A stretch of 64,000 nucleotides of DNA from Streptomyces phaeolivaceus (GCF_009184865.1 NZ_CP045096.1:3658001-3722000); one strand, 5' to 3'; counted from the first letter of the stretch, positions 42,275 through 51,487 are shown. Notes: generated by a model not told the origin, from the sequence alone. Made by a program: numbers and translations.

Positions 42275-43156
42275 TCAGCTCCCTGTACTCCGGTACGAAC
42301 GCAGCCCCGCCCGCCACACGAGCCCCGCCAGCGCGCAGCAGGCCACGCCGACCAGCGGGGGTGCGAAGGCCGTCCAGGACGGCAGGTCGAGGGGGTAGGG
42401 GCGGCCCAGGACGTACAGTCCGGGCACCCAGTTGACGAAGGCGAGCGGCAGGACGAAGGTCACACCGCGCAGCAGATCCTTGGCGAAGAGGGCCGGCGGG
42501 TACTGCAGCAGGGTCGCGCCGCCGTAGGTGAAGGCGTTCTGCACCTCGGAGGCGTCCTGCGCGACGAACTGGAAGGCCGCGCCGCCGACGAACACCGCCG
42601 CGAAGATCAGCCCGCCGCCGCACACCATCAGCGGGATCATCAGCGCCTTGACCGGCGTCCAGGCGATGTCGAGCGTGGTGAGCGCGTACCCGAGGACGAA
42701 CAGTCCCTGGGTGACCCGGCCGAGGCGGCGCAGCGCGAACTTGTCCGCCGCGACCTGGGCGAGCACGGGCACGGGTCGTACGAGGAGGGTGTCGAGCGTG
42801 CCGTCGCGGACCCGGCGGCCGAGCCGGTCCATGGAGCCGATCATCAGATCCGCGAGCCCGAAGGCGACGGCGGAGGTGCCGTACAGCAGGGCGATCTCGG
42901 GGAGGGAGAAGCCTCCCAACTCATCCACCTGGGAGAACATCAGCAGGATCGCCACGAAGTCGAACGAGGTCGCCGCGAAGTTGCCGAAGGTCGTCATGGC
43001 GAAGGAGGCGCGGTAGGCCATCGTGGAGCGGATCCACATGGCGGCGATCATGCGATAGGCGCGCAGCCCGTCCCGTACGCGGTCGCCCACACCGTAGGCG
43101 TCGAACGGGTCCTCGGGCCCGACTCCCGCCATGGGCCGCTCGTCGAGGTCAGCCAC
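42275..43156 (-). CDS. ABC-2 family permease (ABC2_membrane_6)
   Basis: 293 residues with six hydrophobic segments, including FDFVAILLMFSQV, IALLYGTSAVAFGLADLMI and LMVCGGGLIFAAVFVGGAAFQF. The conserved cytoplasmic segment RRVRDGTLDTLLVRPVPVLAQ is diagnostic of DUF990-type permeases. Three bases separate its stop from the ATPase start, and its own start overlaps the upstream permease gene by 8 bp. It forms a heterodimer with that protein. Confidence 0.88.
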   Translation of the reverse strand: MADLDERPMAGVGPEDPFDAYGVGDRVRDGLRAYRMIAAMWIRSTMAYRASFAMTTFGNFAATSFDFVAILLMFSQVDELGGFSLPEIALLYGTSAVAFGLADLMIGSMDRLGRRVRDGTLDTLLVRPVPVLAQVAADKFALRRLGRVTQGLFVLGYALTTLDIAWTPVKALMIPLMVCGGGLIFAAVFVGGAAFQFVAQDASEVQNAFTYGGATLLQYPPALFAKDLLRGVTFVLPLAFVNWVPGLYVLGRPYPLDLPSWTAFAPPLVGVACCALAGLVWRAGLRSYRSTGS

Positions 43157-43949
43157 CCTGGACCACCACCTTCCGGGTCGCCGCCGACTGGATCAGCCGC
43201 CCGACCGTGAGCAGGACCACCGCCCAGGTGAGCTGGAAGGCGTACGTCGCCCAGGGGTCGGCCTCGCCCAACAGGACGTCCGCCGGGGCCTGGAGCAGGG
43301 CGGACCAGGGCAGGAGGCGGGCGAGGTCGCCGAGGGCGCCGGGGAAGACGTTGAGCGGCAGGAGCATCCCGGAGAAGAAGACTCCGGTGAGCCAGGTGAT
43401 CTGCATCGCTCCGGCGCCGTCGAGGAGCCAGAAGGCCCACAGGGCGACGATGTACCGGATCGCGAAGCTGACGAGGGCGCCGAGGGCGACCGCGACGAGA
43501 CAGGCGAGCCAGGGCAGCGGGCCGCCGGGCAGGGCCAGGTCGAAGAAGAGGGCGCCGCACACCATGGGGACGACACCGCGTCCGAGCAGCTGGAACAGGG
43601 CGCGGCCCATGTCGGCGGCGAGCCACCACAGCTGGAGGTCGACGGGCCGGTACAGGTCGACCGCGATGTCCCCGGTCCGGATCCGTTCGATCAACTCCTC
43701 CTCGAATCCCACGCTGCCCAGTACCATCACCGCGAACATGGCCTGGCCGACCCAGACATAGGTGAGTGCCTGGGCCTGGTCGTAGCCGCCGAGGTGGGGC
43801 TTCTCGTGCCAGAGGGCCAGGTAGGTGTATGCGAGGATGAAGCCGAAGACCGTGTTGGTGAACACCCCCGCCGCGGTGGCCACCCGATATGTCGCGTACC
43901 GCCTGAAACCACCGGCGGCGACGGCGGCGTACAACCGCCCTGTGCCCAC
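43149..43949 (-). CDS. ABC-2 family permease (second subunit)
   Basis: 266 residues, six helices, with the cytoplasmic motif LIERIRTGDIAVDLYRPVDLQLWW matching its partner's RDGTLDTLLVRPV element. First gene of the exporter operon; start GTG 43949 behind GGGGG. Together with the other permease and the ATPase it forms a complete exporter. Confidence 0.87.
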   Translation of the reverse strand: MGTGRLYAAVAAGGFRRYATYRVATAAGVFTNTVFGFILAYTYLALWHEKPHLGGYDQAQALTYVWVGQAMFAVMVLGSVGFEEELIERIRTGDIAVDLYRPVDLQLWWLAADMGRALFQLLGRGVVPMVCGALFFDLALPGGPLPWLACLVAVALGALVSFAIRYIVALWAFWLLDGAGAMQITWLTGVFFSGMLLPLNVFPGALGDLARLLPWSALLQAPADVLLGEADPWATYAFQLTWAVVLLTVGRLIQSAATRKVVVQGG

Positions 43950-44258
43950 GAGGAAACCCCCATCCGCTGCGAAGAGTTAGGCGAAAGGCCGAGGCCTGGA
44001 CCGATTCGGGCCGAAGCGAAGGAGCCTAGTCCGCGGCCGGAGGGGCCCGCCATGCGTTTTCGGGGGCGGACGGTGGCGCTCGTGAGGTGCGCATGGTGTG
44101 CGCTTGGGGTGTGAGGGGGACGTGACGCGATCCGGGAACGGATCGAACGGTACGAGAGTCTTAACTCAGGGGTTCAGAACCGGCCCGGAGCGGGCGTAAA
44201 GCGTACGAGGCCGTACGGAAATGAACGTACGACGCGAAAACAGGAGCACGGCAGCACG
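43950..44258. promoter_or_regulatory. Divergent promoter region, ABC exporter / penicillin-binding protein
   Basis: 309 bases between divergent genes. It must hold both promoters, but I see no confident -35/-10 pair. CGTACGAGGCCGTACG near 44202 is an inverted repeat of unknown meaning. Confidence 0.4.
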
Positions 44259-47200
44259 ATGAGCGACGAGCCGCAGCCGAAGCGGAACGATCCGGGCTGG
44301 GCGCCGAGGGATCCGGAGCGACGCACTCCGGGCGCGACTCCGGGGTCCGGCGACAACGCCGCCAAGGGGAGCACCGACGGCGAGCCCGGCACGACACCGG
44401 CCACCGACCCGCCCCCGACCGACGGGCCCACCTCCGCCCTCCGAAGGCCCGACAACCGCCCCGACCCGACACCGAGCGGACCGCCGGGGGCGAGGCCTGG
44501 CGGGCAGTCCGGCACGGCAGCCGGTGGGCGTCCGGGTGGGCGGTCCGGCGCGGCGCCCGGCGGCAAGCCTGGCTCGCGGTCCGGTGCGGCGGACCGCGGA
44601 CGGCCCGATGGGTCGTCCGGTGCCGCGCCCGGTGGGCGGTCCGGCGCGGCGTCCGGTGCCGCGCCCGGTGCCGCGCCCGGTGGGCGGTCCGGCGCGTCGC
44701 CCGGCGCGGCATCCCCTGGCTCGGCACCTGGCTCGGCACCCGGCTCGGCACCCGGCTCGGCACCCGGTGGGAAGCCTCCTGCCGGAAGTGGCCGGGCGGC
44801 CGAGGCCGACTCGGCGTCCGCGTCCACGTCCACGTCCGCATCCACGTCCACGTCCACGTCCACGTCGGCATCCGCGTCCGCGTCCGCTGCCGGTGGCAAG
44901 CCCTCCGGGGACCGTGGTGGGCAGGCGCCCGGTGCCGGGGTCCCGGACGCGCGGGCCGCCAGGGCTGCCAGGGCGGCGCGGGCCGCCAAGGCCGCCGGCG
45001 CGCTGGGCGCCGGCGCGGCCGGCGCACGTGACACCGGCCCCGGCGCCGTCGCCGGACGTGACGGCACCCCCTCCGGAGCCTCCTCCCCCTCCTCCGGCGG
45101 CACCCCCTCCTCCACCCACGACGCCAAGTCCCCCCGGACCCCCGGCGCGGCGGGTGGCACGGCAGGTGGCGGCGCCGATGACACCCCCACCACCACCCTG
45201 GCCATCACCCCGGCCCGCAAAGCAGGCGCCGCCGCCACCGCAGGCGCCGCCGCCGCGGGCACCGCCGCCACCGCGGGCCCCGGGGCCGACACGCCCACGC
45301 AGGCCCTCGGTGTCATCCCCGCCGGGAAGGCCACCGCGGTCGTGCCGGACGTCACCCCGGACCCCGCCCCCGACGGCGGCAAGGCGAAGAAGCGCAAGCG
45401 GCCCAAGCGGACCGGGTGGAAGCGGCTGATCCCCACCTGGCGCTTCGTGCTCGGCGCCTTCGTGATCGGACTGATGCTGATCGCCGGCGCCTTCGTGCTC
45501 GGCTACAACATGGTCCACATCCCGAAGCCGCAGGACGCCGCGACCAAGCAGTCCAACGTCTACCTCTACGCGGACGGCACCCAGATCGCCCGCGACGGCG
45601 AGGTCAACCGCGAGAACGTCCCGCTGTCGAAGGTCTCCAAGGCCGCCCAGCAGGCCGTACTCGCCGCCGAGGACCGCGACTTCTACTCCGAGCCGGCCAT
45701 CGACCTCAAGGCGATGGCCCGCGCGGCCTGGAACACCGCGACCGGCAAGGGCAAGCAGTCCGGCTCGACGATCACCCAGCAGTACGTGAAGAACTACTAC
45801 CTGGCCCAGGACCAGACCGTCACCCGCAAGGTGAAGGAGTTCTTCATCGCGATCAAGCTGGACCGCGAGGTCACCAAGGACGAGATCCTGGAGGGCTACC
45901 TCAACACCAGCTTCTTCGGCCGCAACGCCTACGGCATCCAGGCCGCCGCCCAGGCCTACTACGGCGTGGACGCCGACGAACTCACCGCCGAGCAGGGCGC
46001 GTACCTCGCCGCCCTGGTCAACGCGCCGAGCATGTACGACGTCGTCGCCCACCCCGAGAACAAGGACGCGGCCGTCGCCCGCTGGAACTACGTCCTCGAC
46101 GGCATGGTCAAGGAGGGCTGGCTCAAGCAGTCCGAGCGGACCGGCGCGAGGTTCCCGATGCCAAAGCAGGCCACCACGTCCAGCGCCTTCTCCGGCCAGC
46201 GCGGCTACCTAGTCGAGGCCATCAAGTCGTACCTCATCGAGCACAAGATCATCGATGAGAAGGCACTGGAGAACGGCGGTGGCTACCGCATCACCACCAC
46301 CATCCAGCCCAAGATGCAGAACGCCTTCATCAAGGCCGTCGACGACCAGCTGATGGACAAGCTCGACAAGAAGAACCGCAAGATCGACAACCATGTCCGC
46401 GCCGGCGGGGTCTCCATCGACCCGAAGACCGGCAAGGTCATCGCGATGTACGGCGGCATCGACTACACCAAGCAGTACGTCAACAACGCGACCCGCCGCG
46501 ACTTCCAGAACGGCTCGGTCTTCAAGCCGTTCGTGTTCACCTCCGCCGTGGAGAACGCCTCCAACAACCAGAGCGGCCAGGCGATCACCCCGAACACCAT
46601 CTACGACGGCACCAACAAGCGCCCCGTGGTCGGCTGGCCCGGCGGGACGTACGCCCCCGAGAACGAGGACTACGTCAACTACGGGGACATCACCGTCCGC
46701 CAGGCCACCCAGAGTTCCGTGAACTCGGTGTACGCGCAGATGGCCGTGGACGTCGGCCCCGAGAAGGTCGAGAAGACCGCGATCGACCTCGGACTGCCCA
46801 AGAACACCCCGGACATGAACCCGTACCCGTCCATCGCCCTGGGCACCGCCACCGCGAGCGTCCTCGACATGACGGAGGCGTACGCCACGCTCGCCAACCA
46901 CGGCAAGCACGGCACGTACACGATGATCGAGAAGATCAGCAAGGACGGCGAGGTGATCAAGCTGCCCACGACGGAGTCCACCCAGGCCGTCAGCCGCAAG
47001 GCCGCCGACACCACCACGGCCGTCCTGCAGAGCGTCGTGGAGAGCGGCACCGCCACCGCCGCCCAGGCCTCCGGCCACCCGGTCGCCGGCAAGACCGGCA
47101 CCGCCGAGGAGGACAAGGCGGCCTGGTTCGCCGGCTACACCCCGGACCTCGCCACCGTCGTCTCCGTCATGGGCCAGGACCCCAAGACGGGCGCCCACAA

Positions 47201-47696
47201 GCCGCTGTACGGCGCCATGGGCCTGCCGCGCATCAACGGCGGCGGGGCGCCCACGGAGATCTGGGCGCAGTTCACCAAGGAGGCCCTGAAGGGCAAGAAG
47301 GTCAAGGAGTTCGACCTCGACCTCCAGGTCGGCGCGGACGTCGTCATCACCCCGCCCAGCACCCCGGCCGACGAGCCGGGCGCGACGGGCGAGGAGGAGA
47401 CGGACGGCCCGACCGACGGTGACACCGACGGCCCGGCCGACGGCGGCACCGACGGCGGCACCACCACCGGCGGCACGCCCACGACCGACGGCGGCACCAC
47501 CTCCACCGGCGGCACGGCCACGGACGGCGGTACGACGTCCACCGGCGGCACCACCACCGACGGCGGCGCCACGTCCACGGGCGGTACGACGACGGACGGC
47601 GGCGCCACCTCCACCGGCGGCACCACGACCGACGGGGGAACGACGGACGGCGGAGCGACCACAGGGGGCGACACCTCGGTGGGACCCTTCGGCTAG
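44259..47696 (+). CDS. Bifunctional penicillin-binding protein (class A) with long disordered tails
   Basis: 1145 residues. The first ~390 are a Gly/Pro/Ala/Ser-rich cytoplasmic tail with repeats (GSAPGSAPGSAPG; STSTSTSASAS). A membrane helix follows at ~397-420 (FVLGAFVIGLMLIAGAFVLGY), then a GT51 transglycosylase (AAEDRDFY, GSTITQQYVKNY) and a transpeptidase with SVFK (S753, K756), SSVNS and AGKTGTAEE. A ~110-residue Thr/Gly/Asp repeat tail ends it. It polymerises and cross-links peptidoglycan outside the membrane. Class A enzymes are usually ~700-800 residues, so the tails are exceptional. CAGGAG lies 12 bases before the ATG. Confidence 0.9.
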   Translation: MSDEPQPKRNDPGWAPRDPERRTPGATPGSGDNAAKGSTDGEPGTTPATDPPPTDGPTSALRRPDNRPDPTPSGPPGARPGGQSGTAAGGRPGGRSGAAPGGKPGSRSGAADRGRPDGSSGAAPGGRSGAASGAAPGAAPGGRSGASPGAASPGSAPGSAPGSAPGSAPGGKPPAGSGRAAEADSASASTSTSASTSTSTSTSASASASAAGGKPSGDRGGQAPGAGVPDARAARAARAARAAKAAGALGAGAAGARDTGPGAVAGRDGTPSGASSPSSGGTPSSTHDAKSPRTPGAAGGTAGGGADDTPTTTLAITPARKAGAAATAGAAAAGTAATAGPGADTPTQALGVIPAGKATAVVPDVTPDPAPDGGKAKKRKRPKRTGWKRLIPTWRFVLGAFVIGLMLIAGAFVLGYNMVHIPKPQDAATKQSNVYLYADGTQIARDGEVNRENVPLSKVSKAAQQAVLAAEDRDFYSEPAIDLKAMARAAWNTATGKGKQSGSTITQQYVKNYYLAQDQTVTRKVKEFFIAIKLDREVTKDEILEGYLNTSFFGRNAYGIQAAAQAYYGVDADELTAEQGAYLAALVNAPSMYDVVAHPENKDAAVARWNYVLDGMVKEGWLKQSERTGARFPMPKQATTSSAFSGQRGYLVEAIKSYLIEHKIIDEKALENGGGYRITTTIQPKMQNAFIKAVDDQLMDKLDKKNRKIDNHVRAGGVSIDPKTGKVIAMYGGIDYTKQYVNNATRRDFQNGSVFKPFVFTSAVENASNNQSGQAITPNTIYDGTNKRPVVGWPGGTYAPENEDYVNYGDITVRQATQSSVNSVYAQMAVDVGPEKVEKTAIDLGLPKNTPDMNPYPSIALGTATASVLDMTEAYATLANHGKHGTYTMIEKISKDGEVIKLPTTESTQAVSRKAADTTTAVLQSVVESGTATAAQASGHPVAGKTGTAEEDKAAWFAGYTPDLATVVSVMGQDPKTGAHKPLYGAMGLPRINGGGAPTEIWAQFTKEALKGKKVKEFDLDLQVGADVVITPPSTPADEPGATGEEETDGPTDGDTDGPADGGTDGGTTTGGTPTTDGGTTSTGGTATDGGTTSTGGTTTDGGATSTGGTTTDGGATSTGGTTTDGGTTDGGATTGGDTSVGPFG

Positions 47697-47715
47697 CCGA
47701 GGTGACCGCGACTGC

Positions 47716-48036
47716 TCAGTGGCCGGAGGTGGCCTTCAACCCCACCACGGCCACGAGCAGCAGACATACGAAGAAGATCCGGGCGGCGGTGGTCGGCTCC
47801 CCCAGCCACACCATGCCGACGACCGCCGCCCCGGCCGCCCCGATCCCCACCCACACGCCGTACGCGGTACCGATGGGCAGGGTACGGGCGGCGTAGGACA
47901 GCAGCAGCATGCTGGCGACGATGCCGGCGCCGGTGAGCACGCTCGGCAGCGGGCGGGTGAATCCATCGGTGTACTTCATCCCGATCGACCAGCCGACTTC
48001 GAGTACTCCGGCGACGACGAGCAGAACCCAGGCCAT
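47716..48036 (-). CDS. sugE: SMR-family exporter, SugE/Gdx-like
   Basis: 106 residues with four helices. The Glu of VLLVVAGVLEVGWSIGMKY is the conserved proton/substrate Glu; TAYGVWVGIGAAGAAVVGMVWLGE is the SugE/Gdx-type second half (AYxVWxGIGA). Members export guanidinium or quaternary ammonium compounds as antiparallel dimers. GGAGGT sits six bases before the ATG. No guanidine riboswitch was recognised upstream. Convergent with the penicillin-binding protein gene, 19 bp apart. Confidence 0.87.
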   Translation of the reverse strand: MAWVLLVVAGVLEVGWSIGMKYTDGFTRPLPSVLTGAGIVASMLLLSYAARTLPIGTAYGVWVGIGAAGAAVVGMVWLGEPTTAARIFFVCLLLVAVVGLKATSGH

Positions 48037-48146
48037 GACGGCACCTCCGTGATCCGTGAAGGGAATCGGGGTGCGTCGTCTTGTCGAATCCCGGTGCGGG
48101 TCCCGGTACGGCGCGTCTCGTCGGGCGTCTTCAACGGTAGCAAAAC

Positions 48147-48194
48147 AGAGGCGTGAGGGGCTGGTGACCATGGTCACCAGCCCCTCACGCCTCT
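48147..48194. terminator. 48-bp perfect palindrome
   Basis: Positions 48147-48194 read identically on both strands with no spacer, centred on CCATGG. It starts 14 bp past the stop of the GroES-like gene (minus strand) and precedes the SMR gene by 110 bp. In RNA it would fold into a long stem with a minimal loop, so it is a likely terminator. Confidence 0.75.
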
Positions 48195-48207
48195 ACCGAC
48201 AGTGGAA

Positions 48208-48549
48208 TCAGAGATACAGGCCGGTGGAGTCCTCCGACCCCTCGAACCGGTCCGCGGCCACCGCGTGCAGATCACGCTCCCGCATCAGCACGTACGCCAC
48301 GCCCCGGACCTCGACCTCGGCGCGATCCTCGGGGTCGTAGAGGACCCGGTCGCCGGGCTCGACGGTCCGGACGTTCTGGCCGACCGCGACGACCCCGGCC
48401 CAGGCGAGGCGCCGGCCGACGGCCGCCGTCGCGGGGATCAGGATGCCGCCGCCGGAACGCCGCTCGCCCTCGGCGGTGTCCTGCCGCACGAGCACACGGT
48501 CGTGGAGCATCCGGATGGGCAACTTGTCGTGCTGGGTCTTCTCGCTCAC
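48208..48549 (-). CDS. GroES-like co-chaperonin family protein
   Basis: 113 residues with the GroES fold: IRMLHDRVLVR, SGGGILIPATA for the mobile-loop region, GDRVLYDPEDRAEVEVRGVAYVLMRERDLHAV. A short GroES-like paralog separate from groES-groEL1. Whether it assists a chaperonin is unknown. It lies upstream of the 48-bp palindrome. Confidence 0.83.
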   Translation of the reverse strand: MSEKTQHDKLPIRMLHDRVLVRQDTAEGERRSGGGILIPATAAVGRRLAWAGVVAVGQNVRTVEPGDRVLYDPEDRAEVEVRGVAYVLMRERDLHAVAADRFEGSEDSTGLYL

Positions 48550-48570
48550 ACCCCGAACCTACCGTCCTCG

Positions 48571-48900
48571 TCAGGCCCTACGGCGCCGGGTGCTGAAGGC
48601 CAGGAGCCCGACCACACCGACGACCACGAGGGCGACGGGCACGATGCGCTCGATCCGGGGCGCCCCGTCCTCGTCGACGAACTGGCCCCGGACATCGCTG
48701 ACGACCCGGTTGACCGAGACGTACGCCTTGCCCAGGGTGTGGTCGATGTTGGAGACGACCTTGGCCCTGGCGTCGCCCACGATGGTCTTCGGATGCACAC
48801 GGACGCCGATCTCGTCGAGCGTCTCGGCGAGGGTGTCGCGGCGGCGCTTGATGTCCGCCTCGATCTCGGCCGGGCTTCTGGTGTCCGAGGTATCCGCCAC
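48571..48900 (-). CDS. DUF3618 membrane protein
   Basis: 109 residues from GTG 48900 (GGGAGG seven bases upstream): SPAEIEADIKRRRDTLAETLDEI, the DUF3618 signature; an amphipathic middle; and one C-terminal helix IVPVALVVVGVVGLLAF with an Arg-rich end. DUF3618 proteins are small actinobacterial membrane proteins of unknown role. The GroES-like gene follows 21 bp downstream. Confidence 0.83.
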   Translation of the reverse strand: MADTSDTRSPAEIEADIKRRRDTLAETLDEIGVRVHPKTIVGDARAKVVSNIDHTLGKAYVSVNRVVSDVRGQFVDEDGAPRIERIVPVALVVVGVVGLLAFSTRRRRA

Positions 48901-49018
48901 CGCGCTGCCTCCCGTTGTCGGTTGTCCCTGAAATCTCTTGGTGAAATCTCTTGGTTGCGGACAGTCTGTCAGCTCCACCCGCCGCCGCACTGCCAGGGCC
49001 CGCCATTACGCTGGACCG

Positions 49019-49486
49019 ATGAGCGAGCGACTCCAGCCCGGTGACGTGGCCCCCGCCTTCACCCTCCCCGACGCCGACGGCAACGCGGTGTCCCTGTCCG
49101 ACCACAGGGGCCGCAAGGTCATCGTCTACTTCTACCCGGCCGCCCTGACCCCCGGCTGCACCAAGCAGGCCTGCGACTTCACCGACAACCTGGAGCTCCT
49201 CGCGGACGCCGGGTACGACGTCATCGGCATCTCCCCCGACCAGCCCGAGAAACTCGCCAAGTTCCGCGACAAGGAGTCCCTGAAGGTCACCCTTCTCGGC
49301 GACCCCGACAAGACGGCCCTGGACGCCTACGCCGCCTTCGGCGAGAAGAAGAACTACGGCAAGACCTACCAGGGCGTCATCCGCTCCACGATCATCGTCG
49401 ACGAGGAGGGCAAGGTGACCCACGCCCTCTACAACGTCCGCGCGACGGGCCACGTGGCGAAGATCATCAAGGACCTGGGCATCTGA
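49019..49486 (+). CDS. bcp: Thioredoxin-dependent peroxiredoxin Bcp
   Basis: 155 residues of the PrxQ/Bcp subfamily: PAFTLPDADGNAVSLSD, YFYPAALTPGCTKQACDF with peroxidatic and resolving Cys five residues apart, and STIIVDEEGKV. It reduces hydrogen peroxide and organic peroxides using thioredoxin. The ATG lies six bases after TACGCT with no ribosome site, so the mRNA may be leaderless. TPGCTKQ has Lys where most have Thr-Thr/Thr-Val. Confidence 0.92.
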   Translation: MSERLQPGDVAPAFTLPDADGNAVSLSDHRGRKVIVYFYPAALTPGCTKQACDFTDNLELLADAGYDVIGISPDQPEKLAKFRDKESLKVTLLGDPDKTALDAYAAFGEKKNYGKTYQGVIRSTIIVDEEGKVTHALYNVRATGHVAKIIKDLGI

Positions 49487-49506
49487 GACCCGCAGCAGCC
49501 GCCCGC

Positions 49507-49540
49507 ACGGCCCGTACCGAAACGATCCGGTACGGGCCGT
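49507..49540 (+). terminator. Terminator hairpin
   Basis: 12-bp perfect arms ACGGCCCGTACC and GGTACGGGCCGT with a 10-base loop, 20 bp after the bcp stop. Confidence 0.8.
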
Positions 49541-49622
49541 TCCGCATCCCGGACGTGACCGTCCGATAAACGGTTCGTTACTCCATGCGAGGACTGATCA
49601 AACAGTCGAATGGGAGGGGTGG

Positions 49623-50625
49623 GTGGGCATGGACGCCTACAGCAAGGAGCGACTCGCACCAGCCGTCGCCGAGACACGCAACTGGACAGATCCAATGCGG
49701 CGGCTCGGACTCCAGACGAGCGGGGGGCAGCGACGTGTGCTGCAAGAAAAGGTTGCCAGTCACGGGCTGGACACGAGCCACTTCACCCAGCGCAGCCCGT
49801 GGCGCAAATACCCGGACGCCGACATCGCCGAAGCTGCCGCCTCATCCTTCTCGCTGCGCGAGGTAGCACTCAAGCTGGGCGCCACTCCGGCCACCGGCAC
49901 GCTGTCCCATATTCGACGGCGCATCGACGCGGCAGGCATCGACATCAGCCATTTCCCCGGCATCGACCGGCCCGAGCTGGACCTTCCTTTCACCACCGAG
50001 GAGTTGAGAGCAGCCGCAGCCACAGCACACAGCGTTCGTGGCGTGGCGCGCTCATTGGGCGTTCCGGATGACAGCCGCTCGCGCGCCACACTGCTACGCA
50101 TGTTGCGCGAACGGGGCGTTGACACAAAGCACTTCGCCCACACCCGCTTGTCGATTCACGAGGACACACTCCGCACCCTGATCCCCCCAAGCATCGAGCT
50201 ATGCCGATGTGATGCGTGGCCTCGATCCGGCTGTCAACGACACCGACCACCGACGCGTGAGGCGCGCCGCAACACGCCTAGGACTCGACACCAGCCACTT
50301 CAAACGCCGCGCCTGGGGCAAGCCGGACAGCCCGGCTCACGCCCCGACGGCTCATCGTGTACTCGTTGTTCTACCCGCGCACGCCGGACGAACCAACAGA
50401 AGCCAACTGCACCGAGCCCTGACCGAAGTGGGAGTGCGGTACGCGTGCGCGAGTCGCGGCAACCCTGGTGAATGGCTAGGCCGTCGCATCACCTTGCAGA
50501 TCGACCACGTCAACGGGGACTGGCACGACAACCGCCAGGAGAACCTGCGATACCCGTGCCCGAACTGCCACGCGCTGACAGATACGTGGTGCCGACAGAA
50601 AGAACGAACACCACTCGCAGGGTAG
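49623..50625 (+). pseudogene. HNH endonuclease with repeated helical modules, frameshifted
   Basis: The N-terminal frame holds three modules ending GLDTSHF, GIDISHF and GVDTKHF; the C-terminal frame holds a fourth (GLDTSHFKRRAWG) and an HNH nuclease (LQIDHVNGDWHDNRQENLRYPCPNCHALTD). They belong to one ~335-residue protein of the actinobacterial/phage HNH family with N-terminal DNA-binding repeats. The frames part at a run of six C (50183-50188); five would read ASSYADVMRGL continuously. The start is GTG 49623 or ATG 49629 after GGGAGG. It abuts tRNA-Leu. GC is below that of its neighbours, suggesting acquisition. Confidence 0.77.
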
Positions 50626-50679
50626 GGGCCGATCACCGTACACTGACAGCCGCCCGCCATGCTGGACGACGGGCGACCA

Positions 50680-50762
50680 GCGGCCTTGGCGGAACGGCAG
50701 ACGCCTCGCGTTTAGGGCGCGATGGGAGCAATCCCGTGAGGGTTCGAATCCCTCAGGCCGCA
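50680..50762 (+). tRNA. tRNA-Leu (anticodon UAG)
   Basis: An 83-nt cloverleaf: acceptor GCGGCCT/AGGCCGC, anticodon stem TCGCG/CGCGA with loop TTTAGGG (anticodon UAG, reading CUA and perhaps CUN), a type II variable arm GGGA-GCAA-TCCC, T stem GAGGG/CCCTC with loop TTCGAAT, and discriminator A. CCA is not encoded. Confidence 0.93.
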
Positions 50763-50777
50763 CTCGCCTTTATTTTC

Positions 50778-50812
50778 AAGGTCCGGCTTGCGACTTCTGC
50801 AAGCCGGACCTT
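50778..50812. terminator. Bidirectional terminator hairpin
   Basis: 14-bp perfect arms AAGGTCCGGCTTGC and GCAAGCCGGACCTT with a 7-base loop between tRNA-Leu (plus) and rdgB (minus). It should end both transcripts. Confidence 0.85.
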
Positions 50813-50823
50813 CCCCGTGGGCC

Positions 50824-51426
50824 TCAGCCCACCAGCTCCCGCAGCACCGGCACCAGCCCCCGGAACGCCTTGCCCCGGTGGCTGATCGCGTTCTTCTCCT
50901 CCGGGCTCAGCTCCGCACACGTCCGCGTATCCCCCTCCGGCTGGAGGATCGGGTCGTAGCCGAAGCCGTTCGTGCCGACCGGGGTGTGACGCAGTACGCC
51001 CCTCAGCCGCCCCTCGACCACGCGCTCCGTGCCGTCCGGCAGGGCGAGGGCCGCGGCGCAGTTGAAGTGGGCGCCACGGTGTTCGTCGGCGATGTCGCCG
51101 AGCTGGGCCAGCAGCAGTGCCAGGTTGGCCTTGTCGTCGCCGTGGGTGCCGGCCCAGCGGGCGGAGAAGATGCCGGGGGCGCCGTTCAGGACGTCGACGC
51201 AGAGGCCGGAGTCGTCGGCGATGGCGGGGAAGCCGGTGGCGCGGGCGAGGGCGTGGGCCTTCAGCAGGGCGTTCTCGGCGAAGGTGACGCCGGTTTCCTT
51301 GACGTCGGGGATGTCCGGATAGGCGTCCGCGCCGACGAGTTCGTGGGCGAGGCCCGCGTCGGCGAGGATGGCCTTCAGCTCGGTGAGCTTGCCGGCGTTG
51401 CGGGTGGCGAGGATCAGGCGGGTCAT
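50824..51426 (-). CDS. rdgB: XTP/dITP diphosphatase (HAM1/RdgB)
   Basis: 200 residues of the Ham1 family: LILATRNAGKLTELKAIL, ETGVTFAENALLKA, FPAIADDSGLCVDVLNGAPGIFSARWAG, GFGYDPIL and MSHRGKA-like ISHRGKAFRGL. It hydrolyses non-canonical purine nucleotides to monophosphates. It is followed in genome order by a small lipoprotein and rph, the usual actinobacterial order. ATG 51426 is preferred to GTG 51432. Confidence 0.93.
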   Translation of the reverse strand: MTRLILATRNAGKLTELKAILADAGLAHELVGADAYPDIPDVKETGVTFAENALLKAHALARATGFPAIADDSGLCVDVLNGAPGIFSARWAGTHGDDKANLALLLAQLGDIADEHRGAHFNCAAALALPDGTERVVEGRLRGVLRHTPVGTNGFGYDPILQPEGDTRTCAELSPEEKNAISHRGKAFRGLVPVLRELVG

Positions 51427-51487
51427 GCCCACCAGTATCGCGACCCCCGCCGCCCGGCTCTCCCGAGTAGTGCCGCTGCCGGTGCCG

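Noticed and set aside
48037..48146. Guanidine riboswitch upstream of the SMR exporter
   Set aside because: I looked for ykkC class I features and paired ACGR-loop hairpins and found none convincing; a covariance-model search of this stretch would settle it.
50680..50762. tRNA-Leu as an integration site of the 15-29 kb island
   Set aside because: It is more than 20 kb away with core genes between, and no repeated tRNA 3' end was seen elsewhere in the window.
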